Assembly: GCA_963646285.1 (NCBI GenBank)
Contig: CAVIWF010000004.1
Location: 21,703 to 85,702, forward strand
Source of the DNA: CAKUFA01 sp963646285
Lineage (GTDB): Bacteria; Bacillota; Clostridia; Christensenellales; Aristaeellaceae
Reading direction: 5' to 3'
DNA: 64,000 nucleotides
Both the position numbers and the translations under genes were made by a program. The notes under the pieces are model-generated. The model had not been told where the DNA came from, made no database searches, and worked only from the letters and a program-made list of their open reading frames with translations. Below, one piece after another: positions 58,590 to 64,000 of the stretch (its first letter is position 1; every line of letters starts with the position of its first letter).

Positions 58590-59408
58590 TTACACAATCA
58601 GCAGCCGGAAGCAGAGCATCACCACTGCCATGAACAGAATGCTGTCCAGCCGATCCAGCATGCCCCCATGCCCCGGAAACAGATTGGAAAAATCCTTAAT
58701 GCCGCAGTGGCGCTTCACCATGGAAGCAAACAGGTCGCCCATTTGCCCAGCTACGCCGCCGATGATGCCAATCAGCAAATACTGCCACCACTTAGGCAGC
58801 ATGCCGACCACTTCCGGGGAGCATACCGCCTGCGCCACCAGTTCCACCACCAAGGCAGTCAGGATGGCCCCTACCATGCCGGCAATGGCGCCGGAGATGG
58901 TTTTGTTGGGGCTTACCTGGGGGCACAGCTTGGGTCCCCGCACCCTGCTGCCCACAAAGAAGGCGCAGGTATCTGCCATCACCGGCACGGCAAACATCAG
59001 GCTCAGCAGCACCACCTGCAATTCCTTGGGTTCCACCAGCGCCAGGGCAATAATGCACATGCCCGGCAAAGCTACCGTGGTCAGGGGCAGAACGCTCATC
59101 AGCACGTCTTCGATTTTTGGCTCGCTGCGGAACACCACGCAGATCAGCGTAATCATGAAGATGGCCGCCACAATGGGCAGCAGCACCCGATTGCCAAAGA
59201 ACAGCACAAGGGGCACGCAGGCTGCCATGCCCACCCAGGTCGGCCAGGATACAGGCCTGTGTCCTGCCAGAAAAAGGGCATGATATTCTTCATGCACCGC
59301 AAAGCAGATGCAGATCATGGCCGCAATGCCCATCACTGCACCGCCGAAATACATAAGCACCATTACCAGTGCGATCAGACCAATGGCCGTGGTTACTCTC
59401 TGTCCCAT
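58590..59408 (-). CDS. cdsA: Phosphatidate cytidylyltransferase
   Basis: 272 residues with about eight membrane helices. The CdsA signature [19 protein letters not shown] is at the C-terminus. Makes CDP-diacylglycerol from phosphatidate and CTP. Lies between uppS and dxr. Confidence 0.95.
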   Translation of the reverse strand: MGQRVTTAIGLIALVMVLMYFGGAVMGIAAMICICFAVHEEYHALFLAGHRPVSWPTWVGMAACVPLVLFFGNRVLLPIVAAIFMITLICVVFRSEPKIEDVLMSVLPLTTVALPGMCIIALALVEPKELQVVLLSLMFAVPVMADTCAFFVGSRVRGPKLCPQVSPNKTISGAIAGMVGAILTALVVELVAQAVCSPEVVGMLPKWWQYLLIGIIGGVAGQMGDLFASMVKRHCGIKDFSNLFPGHGGMLDRLDSILFMAVVMLCFRLLIV

Positions 59409-59488
59409 GGCGTCTCACCTTCATCCTTCCGCCTGTATATTCACAGGTCACGCTGTATGATACCCTATTTGCGTGAACCCAAGATGAA

Positions 59489-60250
59489 TCAAAGCCGTTT
59501 GCCAAAGCGGCGTTCCCGTCCCCCGTAAGCAGTCAGGGCATCATCATAGTCGCTGACCTTGAAATCCGGCCAAAGCACCGTAGGGAACAGGAACTCCGCA
59601 TAGGCGCACTGATACAGCAGGAAATTGCTCAGGCGCATTTCTCCGCTGGTGCGGATCATCAGATCCACGTCTCCCTGCCCCCGGGTGTACAAATGGTCAG
59701 CCAGCATTTTTTCATCAATGGCCTCCGGGGCGATCTTTCCGGCAACCGCCTCGGCTGCCAGCTCCTGGGCTGCCCGGGTCAGCTCCGCCCGTCCCCCGTA
59801 ATTGACGGCAATGTTCAGGTTTAAGCCGGTATTGTCTTCTGTTCGGCGCTCCGCTTCAATCAGGGCATCCCGCTGCTTCTCCGGCAGACCGTTCTTGTCC
59901 CCCAGAATCAAAATCCGCACATTTTTTTCGTCCAGCTCATCAATTTCCGAAGCAAAGAAGTCCAGAATCAGCTGCATCAGCGCCCCCACTTCCTCTGGCG
60001 AACGATTCCAGTTTTCCGTGGAAAAGGCATAGATGCTCAGGGACTTAATCCCCAAGTCATCCGTATGGCGGATAATTTCCCGCAGGGTTTCTACCCCCTG
60101 CCGGTGTCCCATGGCCACATTCAGTCGATGTTTCTTCGCCCACCGTCCATTGCCGTCCATGATGATGGCCACATGGTTGGGCAGCTTTGCAAAGTCCTCC
60201 GGTTTCCTGGCGCCGTGATTGGTGTGAACTTTTTTGCGCAACAGTCCCAT
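59489..60250 (-). CDS. uppS: Undecaprenyl diphosphate synthase
   Basis: 253 residues. Signatures: IIMDGNGRWAKKH, GHRQGVETLR and LMIRTSGEMRLSNFLLYQCA. Makes the C55 lipid carrier for peptidoglycan. A terminator lies between it and the small gene upstream, so it may have a separate promoter, which I could not define. The 80 bases before cdsA show no terminator. Confidence 0.95.
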   Translation of the reverse strand: MGLLRKKVHTNHGARKPEDFAKLPNHVAIIMDGNGRWAKKHRLNVAMGHRQGVETLREIIRHTDDLGIKSLSIYAFSTENWNRSPEEVGALMQLILDFFASEIDELDEKNVRILILGDKNGLPEKQRDALIEAERRTEDNTGLNLNIAVNYGGRAELTRAAQELAAEAVAGKIAPEAIDEKMLADHLYTRGQGDVDLMIRTSGEMRLSNFLLYQCAYAEFLFPTVLWPDFKVSDYDDALTAYGGRERRFGKRL

Positions 60251-60309
60251 CTGCTCACCTCATCGTTTTCTTGTATCTGCCCTACTACCAGAAGACAGCC
60301 TTCAAACAG

Positions 60310-60344
60310 AAAAATGCGCAAGTCCCGGGATGGAGCTTGCGCAT
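60310..60344 (-). terminator. Terminator between the small frr-linked gene and uppS
   Basis: Perfect 9-base arms ATGCGCAAG / CTTGCGCAT followed by four or more Ts on the minus strand. Confidence 0.85.
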
Positions 60345-60355
60345 CTGCCATAGGG

Positions 60356-60574
60356 TTATGCTTCATGCTCCTGAAAAGCATGCTGCAACTGTCCGTCCAG
60401 GAACGTACACACCGTCAGTTGCCCGGGCCGCACACGCACCACACGCATGACGCCCTGCGCCCGTTCGCCCTTCGGTGCAGCGGAATAGAAGATTTCCGGC
60501 CTTGGTTCCCCTGCCTTTTGCAGCTTCTCCAAGGCATCCTCCAAACGCATGCCCAGCAGCTCCGTCCCTATCAA
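60356..60574 (-). CDS. Small conserved-looking protein (PASTA-like fold?) coupled to frr
   Basis: 72 residues: MIGTELLGMRLEDALEKLQK then a beta-rich part (RVVRVRPGQLTVCTFLDGQL). The start GTELLGMRLEDALEKL resembles the first helix of PASTA domains, but no membrane segment or kinase is present. The start is TTG 60574 overlapping the frr stop as TTGA; a terminator follows. No family is recognised with certainty. Confidence 0.65.
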   Translation of the reverse strand: MIGTELLGMRLEDALEKLQKAGEPRPEIFYSAAPKGERAQGVMRVVRVRPGQLTVCTFLDGQLQHAFQEHEA

Positions 60575-61125
60575 ATTTCCATGATCTCCTTTTCCTTGGC
60601 GGCGCAGATGGCGTCCACATCCTTAATCGCCTTATCGGTGATCTTCTGCATGTCGTCTTCGCCCTTGCGCTGATCGTCCTCGGTGATTTCGCCGTCCTTC
60701 TTCAGCTTCTTGATCTGCTCAATCGCATCCCGGCGAATGGCACGAATGGCCACCTTGGCTTCCTCGGCGCCCTTCCGTGCAACCTTGGTCAGCTCCTTAC
60801 GGCGTTCCTCATTCAGTTCAGGGAACACCAGACGGATAATCTTGCCGTCATTGGTAGGATTCAGACCCAGATCGCTCTTCTGAATGGCCTTCTCAATGGC
60901 AGGGATCAGCTTGCTTTCCCAGGGGCTGATGGTCAGCATCCGTGCCTCGGGAGAGGCAATGTTGCCAACCTGGTTCAAAGGGGTCGGAGTTCCGTAATAG
61001 TCCACCGTAATGCGATCCAGCAGCTGAGGGTTTGCACGGCCTGCACGCAGGGCGACCATATCGCGCTGGTATACCGCGCAGGATTTGCTCATCTTTTCCT
61101 TGGCATTGTCCAACACAGCTTTCAT
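60571..61125 (-). CDS. frr: Ribosome recycling factor
   Basis: 184 residues, standard length. Family core VALRAGRANPQLLDRITVDYYG, TPLNQVGNI and IRRDAIEQIKKLKKDGEITED. With EF-G it splits ribosomes after termination. About 97 bases after pyrH. Confidence 0.97.
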   Translation of the reverse strand: MKAVLDNAKEKMSKSCAVYQRDMVALRAGRANPQLLDRITVDYYGTPTPLNQVGNIASPEARMLTISPWESKLIPAIEKAIQKSDLGLNPTNDGKIIRLVFPELNEERRKELTKVARKGAEEAKVAIRAIRRDAIEQIKKLKKDGEITEDDQRKGEDDMQKITDKAIKDVDAICAAKEKEIMEI

Positions 61126-61222
61126 AGCGTTGCCTCCTGTATAAAGGATCTATATCAGTATTGTAATCGTTTTTGGGGATTCTTGCAAGCCCCGGAATGG
61201 GGATTGATGCACCTTGTTACAC

Positions 61223-61933
61223 TCAAGGATGGACAAAAGTACCCATGTCATTCCCCTGAAGCACGTACAGCAGGTTTTCCGGAACATCCAGACCAAACAC
61301 ACGCACCATGGGCACATGATTCTCTGCACACAGGGCAAAGGCGGAAGCATCCATCACCTTCAAGCCTTTTGCCAAAGCATCTGCATAGGTGATGTCCTTA
61401 ATGAGCACAGCCGTCGGATCCTTATGGGGATCTGCCGTGTACACACCGTCGATGTTCTTGGCCATCAGGATTGCGTCCACCTGCATTTCAATAGCACGGA
61501 GGGCAACTGCCGTATCAGTGGAAAAGAAGGGATTGCCGCTGCCCGCTGCAAACAGTACCACCCGGCCTGCTTCCAAATGACGGCGTGCCTGCATGGCATT
61601 GAAGGGTTCTGCAAACCGGTTCATATCCACAGCAGACTGCACCACAGCATCCACACCAGCCTGACGCAGGGCATCTGCCACGCACAGGCAGTTAATGACC
61701 GTGCCCAGCATGCCCATTTGATCCGCCGTGACTGCATCCATGTGGGCAGCAGGACCCTGACGGCCACGCCAGATATTGCCTGCGCCGATCACAATGCCGA
61801 TTTCCGTACCCATTTCATGCATTTGGGCAATGACATGAGCCACCCGACGCACCTTATCAAAATCGAACAGTTCACTGTCACTCTTCAGGGCTTCGCCGCT
61901 CAGCTTGAGCAGTACCCGCTTATAAGCTGCCAT
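61223..61933 (-). CDS. pyrH: UMP kinase
   Basis: 236 residues. Amino-acid-kinase fold: RVLLKLSGEAL, VIGAGNIWRG, AVALRAIEMQVDAILMAKNIDGVYTADP (shortened here to key parts: GNPFFSTDTAV, AKNIDGVY). The ATG 61933 lies behind GGAGG; an in-frame ATG seven codons earlier overlaps the site. Confidence 0.96.
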   Translation of the reverse strand: MAAYKRVLLKLSGEALKSDSELFDFDKVRRVAHVIAQMHEMGTEIGIVIGAGNIWRGRQGPAAHMDAVTADQMGMLGTVINCLCVADALRQAGVDAVVQSAVDMNRFAEPFNAMQARRHLEAGRVVLFAAGSGNPFFSTDTAVALRAIEMQVDAILMAKNIDGVYTADPHKDPTAVLIKDITYADALAKGLKVMDASAFALCAENHVPMVRVFGLDVPENLLYVLQGNDMGTFVHP

Positions 61934-61974
61934 GATTTTGTTCCTCCTTTTCAATCAGTCGGAAATGGTTTCCC

Positions 61975-62010
61975 GAAAAAAGGGGAACCGCATGCTTGAT
62001 GCAGTTCCCC
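61975..62010 (-). terminator. Terminator after rpsB-tsf
   Basis: GGGGAACTGCAT / ATGCGGTTCCCC with one G-T pair, five-base loop, then six or more Ts. It splits rpsB-tsf from pyrH-frr. Confidence 0.92.
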
Positions 62011-62026
62011 TCCTGAACCCTCGGAA

Positions 62027-62953
62027 TTAAGCCTTCTTCATCTGTGCGGCAATTTCTTCAGCGAAATTGTCCTGACGCTTTTCGATGCCCTCGCCACGCT
62101 CGAAGCGGGTGAAGCGAACCACATCCACGCTGGCACCGGCAGCCTTGGCGATTTCACCCATCAAGCCCTTAATGGACTTATCGGGATCCTTCACGAAGGG
62201 CTGATCCAGCAGGCACACTTCCTTGTAGTACTTCTCAATGCGGCCTTCCACCATACGATCAACGATCTTCTCCGGCTTGCCCTCATTGATGGCCTGGATG
62301 CGGAGGATTTCCTTCTCCTTCTCCAGCTTGGACGCATCCACTTCTTCACGGCGCACAGCTTCAGGACGGGCAGCAGCAATCTGCAGTGCCAGGTCATGAG
62401 CAAAGGCCTTTACTTCAGCATTTTCAGGCTTGTCGGTAGCCACCTCAACGATGACGCCCACAGAGCCGCCCAGGTGAATGTAGGTAGACACCACGCCGGT
62501 GGTCTCATACCGCACAAAACGGCGAATGCTGATCTTCTCGCCGATGGCAACCGTAGCATCGCTGACCAGGTCAGAGATGGTCTTGGCGTCATCGTCCACG
62601 AACTTCTGAGCCAGCAGTTCGTCTACATCAGCAGGCTTGGCTGCGGCGATGTGCTTCGCCACATTGCTGCAGAAGCCCAGGAAGTTATCCGTACGAGCCA
62701 CGAAGTCGGTTTCGCAGTTGATCTCAACGATCACGCCCACGGAGCCGTTCTCATTGGTGTACTGTGCCACAACGCCTTCAGCGGCAATGCGGCTGGCCTT
62801 CTTAGCAGCCTGAGAAAGTCCCTTCTCACGGAGCCACTCAATGGCCTTATCCATATCGCCTTCGCTTTCCACGAGGGCCTTTTTGCAATCCATCATGCCG
62901 GCGCTGGTGCGCTCACGCAGTTCCTTAACCATAGCAGAGGTAATCGCTGCCAT
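62027..62953 (-). CDS. tsf: Elongation factor Ts
   Basis: 308 residues. N-terminal UBA-like domain ([19 protein letters not shown]), then [16 protein letters not shown], and a full C-terminal dimerisation part. Recharges EF-Tu with GTP. Follows rpsB by 41 bases. Confidence 0.97.
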   Translation of the reverse strand: MAAITSAMVKELRERTSAGMMDCKKALVESEGDMDKAIEWLREKGLSQAAKKASRIAAEGVVAQYTNENGSVGVIVEINCETDFVARTDNFLGFCSNVAKHIAAAKPADVDELLAQKFVDDDAKTISDLVSDATVAIGEKISIRRFVRYETTGVVSTYIHLGGSVGVIVEVATDKPENAEVKAFAHDLALQIAAARPEAVRREEVDASKLEKEKEILRIQAINEGKPEKIVDRMVEGRIEKYYKEVCLLDQPFVKDPDKSIKGLMGEIAKAAGASVDVVRFTRFERGEGIEKRQDNFAEEIAAQMKKA

Positions 62954-62994
62954 TGGATCTCACCCTTTCTTATTCATTTGTTCAGGAAACGGGC

Positions 62995-63735
<741 letters not shown>

Positions 63736-63835
63736 TAGGGATTCCTCCTTGTTTTTTCCACCCTCTGCTCATGTGCGACCGGCCACTGCCTAAGCAGCAC
63801 AAGCACTCGCAGAGCAAAGGTGCGTAATCGTGTGC
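63736..63835 (-). promoter_or_regulatory. Structured leader of rpsB-tsf
   Basis: About 100 transcribed bases before rpsB include GCGAGTGCTTG..GTGGCCGGTCGC and CTGCTTAGGCAG, able to form a branched fold. S2 leaders are autoregulatory in several bacteria; this is inferred by position only. Confidence 0.4.
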
Positions 63836-63864
63836 ATTATAGCATAGCAAGCAAAAATGTGCAA
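63836..63864 (-). promoter_or_regulatory. Promoter of rpsB-tsf
   Basis: Minus-strand TTGCAC (63859-63864), 17-base spacer, perfect TATAAT (63836-63841). Confidence 0.85.
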
Positions 63865-63976
63865 CCCCTTGGCGAAGGTTTTTCGTACAATTACTGCTGA
63901 AGTAAATTCCCAAAGTAAGTTCCACAGTGGGAATTAGGAATGGGATTTACAATGAGACAAGAAATGTGGTTGAACT

Positions 63977-63996
63977 AAAACTGGGAAAAATCCCAG
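63977..63996 (-). terminator. Possible terminator of the gene upstream of rpsB (outside the window)
   Basis: CTGGGA-TTTT-TCCCAG then TTTT on the minus strand. The stem is short, six base pairs. Between it and the rpsB promoter the AT-rich sequence shows no gene. Confidence 0.4.
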
Positions 63997-64000
63997 AAAG

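Noticed and set aside
63900..63976. Small gene or operator in the AT-rich end of the window
   Set aside because: Only scattered TTCCCA/TGGGAA words are seen, with no start-site context or clean palindrome.

Overview
The window looks like chromosomal core sequence from a Gram-positive (Bacillota) bacterium, most likely a moderately GC-rich member of class Clostridia. The evidence is the set and order of housekeeping genes: tilS-hpt-ftsH, nadD-yqeK-rsfS, the run rpsB-tsf / pyrH-frr / uppS-cdsA-dxr-rseP-ispG, and the presence of RNase J, YlbF, Rex and a stand-alone SulP carrier. I see no rRNA, tRNA, insertion sequence, prophage or CRISPR array. A family or genus cannot be fixed from sequence alone. 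TTG and GTG start codons behind good Shine-Dalgarno sites are unusually common.

Region 1 (1-6300, minus strand) is a transport operon: a large propeller-plus-solute-binding fusion, two sugar-type ABC permeases without an ATPase, and a HlyD-type adaptor cut by the window edge. Region 2 (6367-16468, minus) runs from nadD-yqeK and rsfS through a Gln/Tyr-rich membrane protein, tilS, hpt, ftsH and a PHP phosphoesterase to a VanW protein with a second Gln-rich tail. Region 3 (16667-26940, plus) is tadA, then a nine-gene cation antiporter operon of the Mrp/Mbh type with four NuoL/M/N-like subunits.

Region 4 (27000-44400) is a mosaic of short units on both strands, mostly separated by clear hairpin terminators: brnQ; capA-surE; sulP; a FabT-like MarR regulator with a FakB/DegV fatty-acid-binding protein; a HerA-like ATPase; ybaK/proX; pfkA; a frameshifted DUF523 gene; psuK-psuG; cobO; lacZ; and a small CPCC zinc protein.

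Region 5 (44500-63735, minus) holds a secreted FMN_bind-like protein, rex with a second VanW protein, ylbF-mltG-U32 peptidase, RNase J, a LarA racemase, an RNase Z-like hydrolase, and the isoprenoid/phospholipid/translation block ending upstream at rpsB. Themes are membrane and cell-envelope biogenesis (IspG, Dxr, UppS, CdsA, RseP, FtsH, MltG, VanW), redox and ion energetics (Rex, Mrp operon) and RNA metabolism (RNase J, RNase Z, TilS, TadA).

The best candidates for new biology are the four-antiporter Mrp operon with two extended subunits, the FabT-FakB pair behind two palindromic operators, the Rex operator on its own promoter, the prion-like Gln/Tyr-rich proteins around the tilS-hpt-ftsH genes, the DPxTGxY repeats in the HerA-like ATPase, and the propeller-SBP fusion.
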